Shown here: positions 1 through 5,426 of the stretch, piece after piece
How the letters are laid out: each line of letters begins with the position of its first letter
How positions within the stretch are numbered: the first letter of the stretch is position 1
Assembly (NCBI GenBank): GCA_934202215.1
Contig: CAKPXR010000076.1
Span: forward strand, 1 to 5,426
Source: an uncultured Veillonella sp.
Lineage (GTDB): Bacteria > Bacillota > Negativicutes > Veillonellales > Veillonellaceae
Length of the DNA stretch: 5,426 bases
Direction: 5' to 3'
Position numbers and translations under genes: made by a program
The notes under the pieces: generated by a model
Seen by the model: the letters and a program-made list of their open reading frames with translations, nothing else
The model's database searches: none
What the model was told of the DNA's origin: nothing

Positions 1-350
1 AAGGAAACGATTTTCATGAAGTCTTTTTCACGAAGTTCTCTAGCTACAGGTCCGAAGATACGAGTACCACGAGGGGTTTTATCTTCTTTAATAACTACTG
101 CTGCGTTTTCATCAAAACGGATATAGGAACCGTCTTGACGGCGGATACCTTTTTTAGAACGAACAATAACAGCTTTGACTACGTCGCCTTTCTTGACAAC
201 GCCACCGGGTGATGCATCTTTTACAGAAGCAACGATTACGTCACCGATATTGCCGAATTTGCGATAAGAACCGCCCATGACTTGGATACACATAATACGT
301 TTTGCACCAGTGTTGTCGGCAACATTCAAAATTGTTTGTTGCTGGATCAT
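1..350 (-). CDS. rplN: 50S ribosomal protein L14, 3' end cut by window edge
   Basis: L14 binds 23S rRNA on the interface face of the 50S subunit, next to L19, and contributes to an intersubunit bridge. The gene starts at ATG 348-350 and stays open to the left edge. It gives 116 complete residues, so only about the last six of the usual 122 are missing. Family features are visible: the N-terminal [18 protein letters not shown], the signature-like stretch around residues 57-75 ([19 protein letters not shown]), DENAAV at 80-85, and the [15 protein letters not shown] segment at 93-107 just before the cut. A strong AAGGAGG site lies at 359-365, eight bases before the start, in the 24-base gap after rpsQ. 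In the canonical order it opens the spc-type cluster (rplX and rplE would be expected next), but with no visible break from the S10 genes it is probably cotranscribed. The truncation is a window effect and not a pseudogene. Confidence 0.97.
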   Translation of the reverse strand, partial: MIQQQTILNVADNTGAKRIMCIQVMGGSYRKFGNIGDVIVASVKDASPGGVVKKGDVVKAVIVRSKKGIRRQDGSYIRFDENAAVVIKEDKTPRGTRIFGPVARELREKDFMKIVS

Positions 351-374
351 CGTCTATTCCTCCTTACATCACTC

Positions 375-635
375 TTATTTTTGTCTTTCAAGAATTTCAA
401 CAACTCTCCAACATTTATCTTTAGAAAGTGGACGAGTTTCTACAATTTTAACTGTATCGCCAATTTGGCACTCATTATTTTCATCATGAGCTTTGAAGCG
501 TTTAGTGCTAACCATTGGCTTGTTATATAATGCGTGAGGTACTTTACGTTCTACAGCAACAACAACAGTTTTATTCATTTTGTCGCTAACAACTTTACCT
601 ACGCGGACTTTACGTACGTTTCTTTCTTCTGCCAC
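375..635 (-). CDS. rpsQ: 30S ribosomal protein S17 (GTG start)
   Basis: S17 is a primary 16S rRNA-binding protein with an OB fold that helps organise the 5' domain during 30S assembly. I place the start at GTG 633-635, giving an 86-residue protein beginning [13 protein letters not shown], which fits the usual 84-87 residues. The same frame opens further upstream to a TTG at 654-656, but those extra seven codons (MKRRLKI) contain the Shine-Dalgarno AAAAGGAGG, so they are leader and not protein. Family landmarks are [19 protein letters not shown] near residues 8-26, [11 protein letters not shown] near 50-60 and the [16 protein letters not shown] block near the C terminus. It follows rpmC after a 39-base gap, the longest in the window, and ends in TAA 24 bases before rplN. 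Identification is certain; the start is well supported but inferred from spacing and family length. Confidence 0.96.
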   Translation of the reverse strand: MAEERNVRKVRVGKVVSDKMNKTVVVAVERKVPHALYNKPMVSTKRFKAHDENNECQIGDTVKIVETRPLSKDKCWRVVEILERQK

Positions 636-644
636 GATTTTAAG

Positions 645-653
645 CCTCCTTTT
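645..653 (-). promoter_or_regulatory. Shine-Dalgarno site that fixes the rpsQ start
   Basis: The minus strand reads AAAAGGAGG here, nine bases before the GTG at 633-635. It lies inside the longer open frame that begins at TTG 654-656. A ribosome bound at this site cannot use that TTG, so this site selects the GTG start. No comparable purine-rich site is seen at proper distance before the TTG. Confidence 0.9.
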
Positions 654-674
654 CAACCTTTAACAAATCTGTTA

Positions 675-878
675 TTATGCGTTTTCAGATTTAAGTTCAA
701 CTTCACGTTGTACAGTTTTAATACGAGCGATTGTCTTCTTAACTTCACGAATGCGCATAGGATTTTCTAATTGACCTGTTGCAAGCTGAAAACGGAGGTT
801 AAATAACTCTTCCTTAAGACCGGAAACTTTTTGTTCCATTTCGGCAGCGCTCATATTGCGAATGTCATTAACCTTCAT
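675..878 (-). CDS. rpmC: 50S ribosomal protein L29
   Basis: L29 is a small two-helix protein that sits beside L23 at the exit of the 50S polypeptide tunnel, near where trigger factor and the signal recognition particle dock. The 67-residue product is all-helical in character, as the family is, and is rich in charged residues. It carries the diagnostic [20 protein letters not shown] stretch at about residues 21-40, followed by [13 protein letters not shown]. The family is usually about 60-70 residues. The ATG at 876-878 lies inside the end of rplP, and the two genes overlap by 11 bases in different frames, so translation is probably coupled. Its ribosome-binding site is a poorer GGTGGTGA within the rplP coding sequence. 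The gene ends with tandem TAA TAA on the minus strand. Confidence 0.97.
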   Translation of the reverse strand: MKVNDIRNMSAAEMEQKVSGLKEELFNLRFQLATGQLENPMRIREVKKTIARIKTVQREVELKSENA

Positions 879-1305
879 TTACGTCACCACCCAATTCTTT
901 ACCCTTAACAACAAATTTGCATTTGATTGGAAGTTTATGGCTTGCAAGACGCATAGCTTCACGAGCTGTAGCTTCTGGCACACCGTCCATTTCAAACATT
1001 ACACGACCTGGTTTAACTACTGCTACCCAGTATTCAGGAGAACCTTTACCGGAACCCATACGAGTACCAGCTGGTTTAGCTGTGATTGGTTTGTCAGGGA
1101 AAATTTTAATCCATACTTTACCACCACGTTTGATATAACGAGTCATAGCAATACGGGCAGCTTCGATTTGACGGTTAGTGATCCAAGATGGTTCGCATGC
1201 TACCAAGCCGAACTCACCATGAGACACTGTATTACCGCGCATAGCACGACCTTTCATACGGCCGCGGAATTGCTTACGATGTTTTACGCGCTTTGGAATA
1301 AGCAT
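868..1305 (-). CDS. rplP: 50S ribosomal protein L16
   Basis: L16 is a late-assembling 50S protein that contacts the A-site tRNA elbow and lies near the peptidyl-transferase centre. The 145-residue product begins [19 protein letters not shown]. It has the conserved [32 protein letters not shown] segment at about 57-88, then the [11 protein letters not shown] block. Arg82 lies in the loop where the Escherichia coli protein carries the hydroxylated Arg81. Length is at the long end for the family (about 136-145). The start ATG shares one base with the rpsC stop (TAATG at 1303-1307), and the 3' end overlaps rpmC by 11 bases, so it is sandwiched between two overlaps. Its ribosome-binding site AAGGTGG lies in the last codons of rpsC. 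No anomaly in the core is visible. Confidence 0.98.
   Translation of the reverse strand: MLIPKRVKHRKQFRGRMKGRAMRGNTVSHGEFGLVACEPSWITNRQIEAARIAMTRYIKRGGKVWIKIFPDKPITAKPAGTRMGSGKGSPEYWVAVVKPGRVMFEMDGVPEATAREAMRLASHKLPIKCKFVVKGKELGGDVNEG
884..892 (-). promoter_or_regulatory. Imperfect Shine-Dalgarno site of rpmC inside rplP
   Basis: The minus strand reads GGGTGGTGA here, a one-mismatch match to the anti-Shine-Dalgarno complement GGAGGTGA, about five bases before the rpmC ATG. It is weaker than the AAGGAGG sites of most neighbours and also encodes the GGD residues near the C terminus of L16. Coupling to rplP translation could compensate for the weaker site. Confidence 0.65.
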
Positions 1306-1970
1306 TACTTGCCACCTTCTTCCTTCTTAGCAGGTTGTTTTGCTTCTGGCAAAACTTCACCTTTGTAAATCCATACTTTAACGCCGATACAACCATATGT
1401 TGTATGAGCTTCAGCAGTACCGTAGTCGATGTCTGCACGAAGTGTATGCAAAGGAATAGAACCTTCACGGTAGGATTCGCTACGAGCGATTTCAGCGCCG
1501 CCAAGACGACCGCTTACCATGATTTTAATACCTTTTGCACCTAAGCGCATTGTACGACCTACAGCTTGTTTCATTGCACGACGGAAACCGATACGGCGTT
1601 CCAATTGGCTAGCAATGTTTTCTGCAACCAAGATTGCATCCATGTCTGCTTGTTTAATTTCTGCGATGTTAACGTCCACTTGTTTGTCAGTGAAACGAGT
1701 CATTGCTTTTTTGATATCTTCGATACCAGCACCACCACGACCGATAACCATACCTGGTTTTGCAGTGTGGATAGTCAATTTAATACGTTTATTTGTACGC
1801 TCGATTTCAATGCGGGAAATACCAGCAATGAAAAGGGTTTCTTTCAAGAAGTTACGAATTTTTACGTCTTCATGAAGATTAGCAGCGAAATCTTTATCTG
1901 CATACCATTTTGCGTCCCAATCTTTTACGATACCGACACGCAAACCGTGTGGATTAACTTTTTGACCCAC
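1305..1970 (-). CDS. rpsC: 30S ribosomal protein S3 (GTG start)
   Basis: S3 sits in the 30S head at the mRNA entry tunnel and, with S4 and S5, contributes to unwinding of structured mRNA. The 221-residue product starts [22 protein letters not shown], the family's N terminus. The KH domain is visible with its GRGG loop at residues 77-80 ([16 protein letters not shown]). The C-terminal domain includes [23 protein letters not shown] at about 128-150, where Arg130, Arg131 and Lys134 align with basic residues linked to helicase activity in E. coli, and then [13 protein letters not shown]. The start is GTG at 1968-1970, seven bases after a strong AAGGAGGG at 1978-1985, which directly follows the rplV stop. 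The gene ends in TAA overlapping the rplP start by one base. The 3' tail is lysine, glutamate and glycine rich and doubles as the rplP ribosome-binding site. Confidence 0.98.
   Translation of the reverse strand: MGQKVNPHGLRVGIVKDWDAKWYADKDFAANLHEDVKIRNFLKETLFIAGISRIEIERTNKRIKLTIHTAKPGMVIGRGGAGIEDIKKAMTRFTDKQVDVNIAEIKQADMDAILVAENIASQLERRIGFRRAMKQAVGRTMRLGAKGIKIMVSGRLGGAEIARSESYREGSIPLHTLRADIDYGTAEAHTTYGCIGVKVWIYKGEVLPEAKQPAKKEEGGK
1312..1318 (-). promoter_or_regulatory. Shine-Dalgarno site of rplP inside the end of rpsC
   Basis: The minus strand reads AAGGTGG, six bases before the rplP ATG at 1303-1305. The site also encodes part of the EEGGK C-terminal tail of S3. It is a one-mismatch match to AAGGAGG. 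Together with the shared TAATG it points to translational coupling between S3 and L16. Confidence 0.7.
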
Positions 1971-1986
1971 TCTGTTTCCCTCCTTC

Positions 1987-2322
1987 TTAAGCTCTTTCTT
2001 TAACTACTACTGTTACATGGCTAGTGCGTTTCAAAATTTTGAAAGCTTGACCACGGGAACGAGGATGAATGCGTTTTAATGTAGGGCCTTGATCAACGAA
2101 GATCTCGGATACGTAAAGATTGTCAACATTCATATCGAAATTATGTTCAGCGTTTGCGATTGCAGAACGCATAACTTTTTCTACTACATCAGCGCCAACT
2201 TTCGGAGTGAACTTCAAGATGGCAAATGCTTCGCCGATGTTTTTACCGCGCACTAAATCTGCAACGATACGGATTTTACGAGGCGCGATTCGGATATGTC
2301 TAGCGATTGCTTTTGCTTCCAT
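1987..2322 (-). CDS. rplV: 50S ribosomal protein L22
   Basis: L22 binds all domains of 23S rRNA and extends a beta-hairpin into the polypeptide exit tunnel, where it forms part of the constriction with L4. The product has 111 residues, normal for the family. It shows the N-terminal [21 protein letters not shown] block at about 7-27, [13 protein letters not shown] at 53-65, and the hairpin [29 protein letters not shown] at 79-107. LKR at 82-84 corresponds to the MKR tripeptide whose loss gives macrolide resistance in E. coli; here it is intact, with Leu for Met. The ATG at 2320-2322 follows a Shine-Dalgarno site fused to the rpsS stop codon. The rpsC ribosome-binding site begins one base after the L22 stop. 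Confidence 0.98.
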   Translation of the reverse strand: MEAKAIARHIRIAPRKIRIVADLVRGKNIGEAFAILKFTPKVGADVVEKVMRSAIANAEHNFDMNVDNLYVSEIFVDQGPTLKRIHPRSRGQAFKILKRTSHVTVVVKERA

Positions 2323-2330
2323 GTATTATT

Positions 2331-2338
2331 TCCTCCTA
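2331..2338 (-). promoter_or_regulatory. rplV Shine-Dalgarno site fused to the rpsS stop codon
   Basis: The minus strand reads TAGGAGGA. Its first three bases are the TAG that ends rpsS, and AGGAGGA is the ribosome-binding site for rplV, eight bases before the ATG. Ribosomes ending S19 synthesis therefore stop on top of the L22 initiation site, which would favour reinitiation or coupling. Confidence 0.88.
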
Positions 2339-2617
2339 TTTTTTGCCTGTAGATTTTTCGTCCTTACCATGACCTTTATAAGTACGTGTAGGAGCGAACT
2401 CACCTAATTTATGACCTACCATATCTTCTGTAATGAATACAGGTACATGTTTGCGACCATCATGCACAGCAATTGTGTGGCCTACAAAACTTGGGATAAT
2501 AGTAGAGGCACGGGACCAGGTTTTTACAACTTTCTTTTCGTTAGTTTCGTTTAAAGCTTCAACTTTCTTAAGCAAATGATCTGCTACGAAAGGGCCTTTT
2601 TTAATAGATCTGGACAC
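2336..2617 (-). CDS. rpsS: 30S ribosomal protein S19 (GTG start)
   Basis: S19 pairs with S13 in the 30S head and contacts the 50S through an intersubunit bridge close to the A- and P-site tRNAs. The 93-residue product begins [20 protein letters not shown]. It carries [29 protein letters not shown] at about 32-60 and the [22 protein letters not shown] signature at 62-83, all strongly conserved. The start is GTG at 2615-2617, eight bases after an AGGAG core at 2626-2630; no in-frame ATG lies close by. It follows rplB after 23 bases. The stop is TAG, shared with the Shine-Dalgarno site of rplV. The usual basic C-terminal tail is present and ends KSTGKK. Confidence 0.98.
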   Translation of the reverse strand: MSRSIKKGPFVADHLLKKVEALNETNEKKVVKTWSRASTIIPSFVGHTIAVHDGRKHVPVFITEDMVGHKLGEFAPTRTYKGHGKDEKSTGKK

Positions 2618-2640
2618 TATTTTATCTCCTTTCCTTTATC

Positions 2641-3471
2641 CTATTTTGTACGACGTTTAATGATTAAGCTGTTAGAAGCTTTTTTCTTGTCGCGAGTTTT
2701 AACACCATGTGCTGGTTTGCCCCAAGGTGTAACAGGATGTTTACGACCAACAGGAGATTTACCTTCACCACCACCATGTGGATGGTCACAAGGGTTCATT
2801 ACAACACCACGGTTGCCAGGGCGAACGCCCATCCAACGATGACGACCAGCTTTACCAATTACAAGGTTGCTGTGGTCAGCGTTACCAACAACACCTACTG
2901 TTGCACGGCACTCTTGACGAACACGACGCATTTCACCAGATGGTAAACGAAGAATAGCGTAGCCATTATCTTTACCCATCAATTGAGCAGATGTACCAGC
3001 GGAACGAACGATTTGGCCACCTTTACCGATTTTCAATTCGATATTGTGGATTTGTGTACCGTCTGGAATATTAGCCAATGGTAAGCAGTTACCAGGTTTA
3101 ATATCGGACTCAGGACCGGAGAATACAACGTCACCAACTTTTAGACCGTTAGGAGCTAAAATGTAGCGTTTTTCACCATCAGCGTAGTTAAGCAAAGCGA
3201 TACGAGAAGAACGGTTAGGATCATACTCGATTGTTGCTACTTTAGCTGGAATATTATCTTTAGTACGTTTGAAGTCAATAATACGATATTGACGTTTATG
3301 ACCGCCACCTTGGTGACGAACTGTCATTTTACCAGTATTGTTACGACCACCTTTTTGAGAAATCTTAGCTAGCAAAGATTTTTCTGGTTTGCTTGCTGTG
3401 ATTTCGTCGAAGGCGGATACTGTCATAAACCGGCGACCAGCGGAGTACGGTTTAAATGATTTAATTGCCAT
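2641..3471 (-). CDS. rplB: 50S ribosomal protein L2
   Basis: L2 is needed for subunit association and peptidyl-transferase activity and binds domain IV of 23S rRNA. The 276-residue product has the usual length. Landmarks are [14 protein letters not shown] at the N terminus, [20 protein letters not shown] at 41-60 and the [13 protein letters not shown] signature at 225-237. His230 in that signature corresponds to E. coli His229, long discussed as functionally critical. Just before the signature, the segment that usually reads RPTVRG or RPHVRG is RPGNRG here (Gly219, Asn220), and Cys228 takes a position often held by Val or Asn. The start ATG at 3469-3471 follows AAGGAGG at 3479-3485 by seven bases. 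The gene ends in TAG. The reading frame is intact and the basic [15 protein letters not shown] tail is present. Confidence 0.98.
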   Translation of the reverse strand: MAIKSFKPYSAGRRFMTVSAFDEITASKPEKSLLAKISQKGGRNNTGKMTVRHQGGGHKRQYRIIDFKRTKDNIPAKVATIEYDPNRSSRIALLNYADGEKRYILAPNGLKVGDVVFSGPESDIKPGNCLPLANIPDGTQIHNIELKIGKGGQIVRSAGTSAQLMGKDNGYAILRLPSGEMRRVRQECRATVGVVGNADHSNLVIGKAGRHRWMGVRPGNRGVVMNPCDHPHGGGEGKSPVGRKHPVTPWGKPAHGVKTRDKKKASNSLIIKRRTK

Positions 3472-3497
3472 TAGTGGGCCTCCTTACAACTAGACTC

Positions 3498-3782
3498 TTA
3501 GACACCTTCAAAGAATTCAATGGATTCGCCAGCTTTCAAAGTAACGATAGCTTTTTTGTAATCGCTGCGTTTACCTTGTGTACGACCCATGCGTTTAGTT
3601 TTGCCTAAAACACGAATAGTAGCTACTTTTTCTACTTTTACATTGAAGATTTTTTCAACTGCTTGACGGATTTGCACTTTATTTGCAGTCAAAGGCACAC
3701 GGAAAGTGTATTTGCCTTCTTCCATAAGCATAGTGGATTTTTCGGTAATAACCGGGCGGATTAGTACATCATGTAATTGCAT
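3498..3782 (-). CDS. rplW: 50S ribosomal protein L23
   Basis: L23 lies at the exit of the polypeptide tunnel and is the main docking site for trigger factor and for the signal recognition particle. The product has 94 residues, typical of bacterial L23. It begins [27 protein letters not shown]; Glu14 in the VITEK motif aligns with E. coli Glu18, the residue needed for trigger factor binding. The internal [23 protein letters not shown] and the rRNA-binding [22 protein letters not shown] segment at about 61-82 are family hallmarks. The ATG at 3780-3782 shares one base with the rplD stop as TAATG, and the GAGGAGGT ribosome-binding site at 3792-3799 lies within the end of rplD. Coupled translation with L4 is likely. 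A 26-base gap separates it from rplB. Confidence 0.98.
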   Translation of the reverse strand: MQLHDVLIRPVITEKSTMLMEEGKYTFRVPLTANKVQIRQAVEKIFNVKVEKVATIRVLGKTKRMGRTQGKRSDYKKAIVTLKAGESIEFFEGV

Positions 3783-4405
3783 TATCCAAGTACCTCCTCG
3801 ATTTTTGCGACAGCACCTTTAGTAATGAAGAGCTTATCGTAATGAAGAAGATCGAAAATGTTCATACCTTCGCAAGCCAATGCTTTAACACCTTGGATAT
3901 TGCGAGCGGAACGTTCAACATTTACATCACCTTCAGTGATGAACAATACTTTTGCATCACCAACGTTGAAGCTATTGATAATGTTCAACACTTCTTTAGT
4001 TTTAGGAGCTGCTAATGTGATTTCTTCCAAAACGTATAATTCGCTATTATTCACTTTATCGCTAAGAGCAGATTTAACTGCTAAACGTCTAGCCTTACGA
4101 GGCATAGCTTTGTAATAGCTGCGAGGTTGTGGACCAAATGTAGTACCGCCACCAATCCAGATTGGGGAACGGCTGGAACCGGAACGTGCACGACCAGTAC
4201 CTTTTTGTTTCCAAGGTTTGCGGCCACCGCCACGAACCATACCTCTAGTTTTTGTTGCATGTGTGCCGAGACGTTCGTTAGACAATTGACGAACTACGGC
4301 TTGATGCATTACGGCTTCGTTAACTTCAACGCCGAACACTGCATCGTTTAACTGTATTTCACCGACTTTAACGCCGGATTGATTATATGTTGCTACTGTA
4401 GGCAT
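3782..4405 (-). CDS. rplD: 50S ribosomal protein L4
   Basis: L4 is an early-assembling 50S protein whose long loop reaches into the exit tunnel and forms the constriction with L22. In E. coli free L4 also represses its own operon by acting on the mRNA leader; whether that applies here cannot be judged, since the leader is outside the window. The 207-residue product shows the tunnel loop [35 protein letters not shown] at about 58-91, where macrolide-resistance changes are known, followed by [16 protein letters not shown]. The C-terminal half is more variable, as is usual. The ATG at 4403-4405 follows AAGGAGGA at 4413-4420. A start-stop pair ATGTAA sits immediately before and overlaps the start. 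The last codons carry the rplW ribosome-binding site and the TAA overlaps the rplW start by one base. Confidence 0.98.
   Translation of the reverse strand: MPTVATYNQSGVKVGEIQLNDAVFGVEVNEAVMHQAVVRQLSNERLGTHATKTRGMVRGGGRKPWKQKGTGRARSGSSRSPIWIGGGTTFGPQPRSYYKAMPRKARRLAVKSALSDKVNNSELYVLEEITLAAPKTKEVLNIINSFNVGDAKVLFITEGDVNVERSARNIQGVKALACEGMNIFDLLHYDKLFITKGAVAKIEEVLG
3792..3799 (-). promoter_or_regulatory. Shine-Dalgarno site of rplW inside the end of rplD
   Basis: The minus strand reads GAGGAGGT nine bases before the rplW ATG. It encodes the Glu-Glu-Val of the EEVLG C terminus of L4. It is a strong site despite the constraint of coding sequence. Confidence 0.85.
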
Positions 4406-4431
4406 TACATAATCCTCCTTTCGACAAATGA

Positions 4432-5073
4432 TTATTTAACAGGTTTAACCGTGTTGCGAACCATAACCAAGCTACCTTTAGCGCCTGGGATACCACCTTT
4501 AACCAATAAAAGGTTACGTTCAGCATCAACTTTCACAACGGATAAGCGTTGTACGGTAACTCTGTAACCACCCATTTGTCCAGGGAGTTTTTTACCTTTG
4601 TATACCTTACCGCCGCCACCGGAGATCATAGGACCGATGGAACCAGGTTCACGGTGAGATTTGGAACCATGAGTTTCAGGACCACGGGAGAAGTTATGGC
4701 GTTTAATTGTGCCAGCAAAACCCTTACCTTTACCTGTACCCACTACGTCCACCAATTCACCTTCTGCGAAGATATCAGCTGCCAGAGTTTGGCCTACTGT
4801 GTAGTCAGCTGCATTAGCTACGCGAACTTCGCGAAGATATTTAACTGGAGCTACGCCAGCTTTGTCGAACTGACCTTTTACAGGTTTTGTTAAATGTTTT
4901 TCTTTAATGGAACCATAACCAATTTGTACTGCTTCGTAGCCGTCTGTTTCAACAGTCTTAACGCGCACTACAACGCTTGGGGTAGTTTCCACTACTGTTA
5001 CAGGAACTAATTGGCCTTCAGCTGTGAAGACTTGAGTCATTCCTAATTTTTTACCCAAAATAGCTTTAGACAT
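4432..5073 (-). CDS. rplC: 50S ribosomal protein L3
   Basis: L3 is one of the two initiators of 50S assembly; a long branched loop reaches the peptidyl-transferase centre. The 213-residue product begins MSKAILGKKLGMTQVF. The family signature region is seen at about 119-138 (FAGTIKRHNFSRGPETHGSK), followed by the central loop HREPGSIGPMISGGGGKVYKGKKLPGQMGG at 140-169. The position of the glutamine that PrmB methylates in E. coli (GSIGQNQ) is not glutamine here (GSIGPMI), as in other Firmicutes-type L3. The loop contains four consecutive glycines (152-155) and looks about two residues longer than in E. coli or Staphylococcus aureus from memory. The start ATG at 5071-5073 follows a TAAGGAGGT shared with the rpsJ stop. 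The tail DAERNLLLVKGGIPGAKGSLV is normal. Confidence 0.98.
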   Translation of the reverse strand: MSKAILGKKLGMTQVFTAEGQLVPVTVVETTPSVVVRVKTVETDGYEAVQIGYGSIKEKHLTKPVKGQFDKAGVAPVKYLREVRVANAADYTVGQTLAADIFAEGELVDVVGTGKGKGFAGTIKRHNFSRGPETHGSKSHREPGSIGPMISGGGGKVYKGKKLPGQMGGYRVTVQRLSVVKVDAERNLLLVKGGIPGAKGSLVMVRNTVKPVK

Positions 5074-5079
5074 TATCGC

Positions 5080-5088
5080 ACCTCCTTA
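5080..5088 (-). promoter_or_regulatory. rplC Shine-Dalgarno site fused to the rpsJ stop codon
   Basis: The minus strand reads TAAGGAGGT, a perfect complement to the anti-Shine-Dalgarno end of 16S rRNA. The initial TAA is the stop codon of rpsJ. The rplC ATG lies six bases downstream. This favours coupling of L3 initiation to S10 termination. Confidence 0.92.
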
Positions 5089-5397
5089 TAGTTTTATTTC
5101 AATAGATACACCAGCTGGTAAATCTAAACGAGTGATAGCATCTACTGTTTTCGAATTTGGTTCAAGAATATCGATTAAGCGTTTATGTGTACGCATTTCG
5201 AATTGTTCACGAGAATCTTTGTTTACGTGTACAGAACGAAGAATTGTGAAGATATTCTTTTCTGTTGGCAATGGAATCGGACCAGATACCATAGCGCCAT
5301 TTCTTTTTGCAGTGTCTACGATCTTAGCAGCGCTTTGATCGAGAGCTTTGTGGTCGTATGCCTTAAGGCGAATACGGATTTTTTGCTGTTTAGCCAT
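5086..5397 (-). CDS. rpsJ: 30S ribosomal protein S10 (NusE)
   Basis: S10 is a 30S head protein and also, as NusE, a transcription antitermination factor that pairs with NusB and bridges to NusG. It is the first gene of the operon here. The 103-residue product begins [27 protein letters not shown], followed by the loop [40 protein letters not shown] at about 38-77 and the C-terminal [18 protein letters not shown]. The extended loop contains the His57-Val58 pair, next to the decoding region, where tigecycline or tetracycline resistance changes are reported in other species; it looks wild type. The ATG at 5395-5397 follows AGGAGGA at 5408-5414 by about ten bases. Only 29 upstream bases are in the window, so neither the promoter nor a leader structure can be assessed. 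Confidence 0.98.
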   Translation of the reverse strand: MAKQQKIRIRLKAYDHKALDQSAAKIVDTAKRNGAMVSGPIPLPTEKNIFTILRSVHVNKDSREQFEMRTHKRLIDILEPNSKTVDAITRLDLPAGVSIEIKL

Positions 5398-5407
5398 TAT
5401 TAATAAT

Positions 5408-5414
5408 TCCTCCT
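5408..5414 (-). promoter_or_regulatory. Shine-Dalgarno site of rpsJ at the window's right edge
   Basis: The minus strand reads AGGAGGA ten bases before the rpsJ ATG. The remaining 12 bases up to the window edge show nothing recognisable; the upstream gene and the operon promoter are not included. Confidence 0.8.
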
Positions 5415-5426
5415 GTCGTCCATTTC

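Noticed and set aside
1..350. Possible pseudogene because rplN lacks a stop codon
   Set aside because: The frame is intact to the window edge and ends about six residues short of the family length, so the missing end is a window boundary effect.
856..1368. A 170-codon open frame on the plus strand opposite rplP and the end of rpsC
   Set aside because: It is antisense to clearly real ribosomal protein genes, its product (rich in Thr, Phe, Ser and His) resembles no family I recognise, and such long shadows are expected opposite highly biased coding sequence.
1274..1504. A 76-codon minus-strand frame within rpsC and rplP
   Set aside because: It lies in another frame of the intact S3 gene, with no ribosome-binding site of its own and no recognisable domain.
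1566..2003. A 145-codon plus-strand frame opposite rpsC
   Set aside because: Composition rich in Phe, Cys, Thr and Ser is typical of a reverse-complement shadow of a basic ribosomal protein gene; S3 on the other strand is beyond doubt.
2641..3471. Possible frameshift in rplB behind the unusual RPGNRG segment
   Set aside because: Residues on both sides align with L2 in the same frame without gain or loss of length, so two codon substitutions explain it better than compensating indels.
5398..5426. Possible S10 leader regulatory structure upstream of rpsJ
   Set aside because: Only 29 bases are present, and beyond the Shine-Dalgarno site nothing can be supported.
1..5426. A novel system, mobile element or CRISPR array within the window
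   Set aside because: Nearly every base is accounted for by twelve canonical ribosomal protein genes and short gaps. No repeats, insertions or unexplained genes were seen on either strand.

Overview
The window is a solid block of ribosomal protein genes, all on the minus strand. It is the complete S10 operon plus the start of the downstream spc-type cluster. In transcription order (right to left) the genes are rpsJ (S10), rplC (L3), rplD (L4), rplW (L23), rplB (L2), rpsS (S19), rplV (L22), rpsC (S3), rplP (L16), rpmC (L29), rpsQ (S17) and rplN (L14). rplN is cut by the left edge of the window. The order is the canonical bacterial one, with no inserted or missing gene. Every protein has about its family's usual length.

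The Firmicutes-type protein sequences, the moderate AT-richness by eye, and the strong AAGGAGG-like Shine-Dalgarno sites before most genes suggest a member of the Bacillota. The S3, L2 and L3 sequences look most like Negativicutes (a Veillonella-like organism). That placement is recognition from memory, not a search, so treat it as tentative.

Packing is extremely tight. Intergenic gaps run from about 12 to 39 bases. Two gene pairs overlap by one base as TAATG (rplD/rplW and rpsC/rplP), and rplP overlaps rpmC by 11 bases. Two Shine-Dalgarno sites are fused to the preceding stop codon (rpsJ/rplC and rpsS/rplV). I see no internal terminator or promoter and no stretch of non-coding DNA over 300 bases, so a single polycistronic transcript is the simplest reading. 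Only 29 bases upstream of rpsJ are present, so the operon promoter and any leader-based autoregulation lie outside the window.

The products build both subunits. S10, S19, S3 and S17 go to the 30S. L3, L4, L23, L2, L22, L16, L29 and L14 go to the 50S, where they shape the peptidyl-transferase surroundings (L2, L3, L16), the exit tunnel (L4, L22) and the tunnel exit (L23, L29). I found no previously undescribed system here. The points worth a second look are small: a GTG start for rpsQ hidden inside a longer open frame, a lengthened glycine-rich L3 loop near the peptidyl-transferase centre, an unusual L2 motif, and the stop/start junction architecture.
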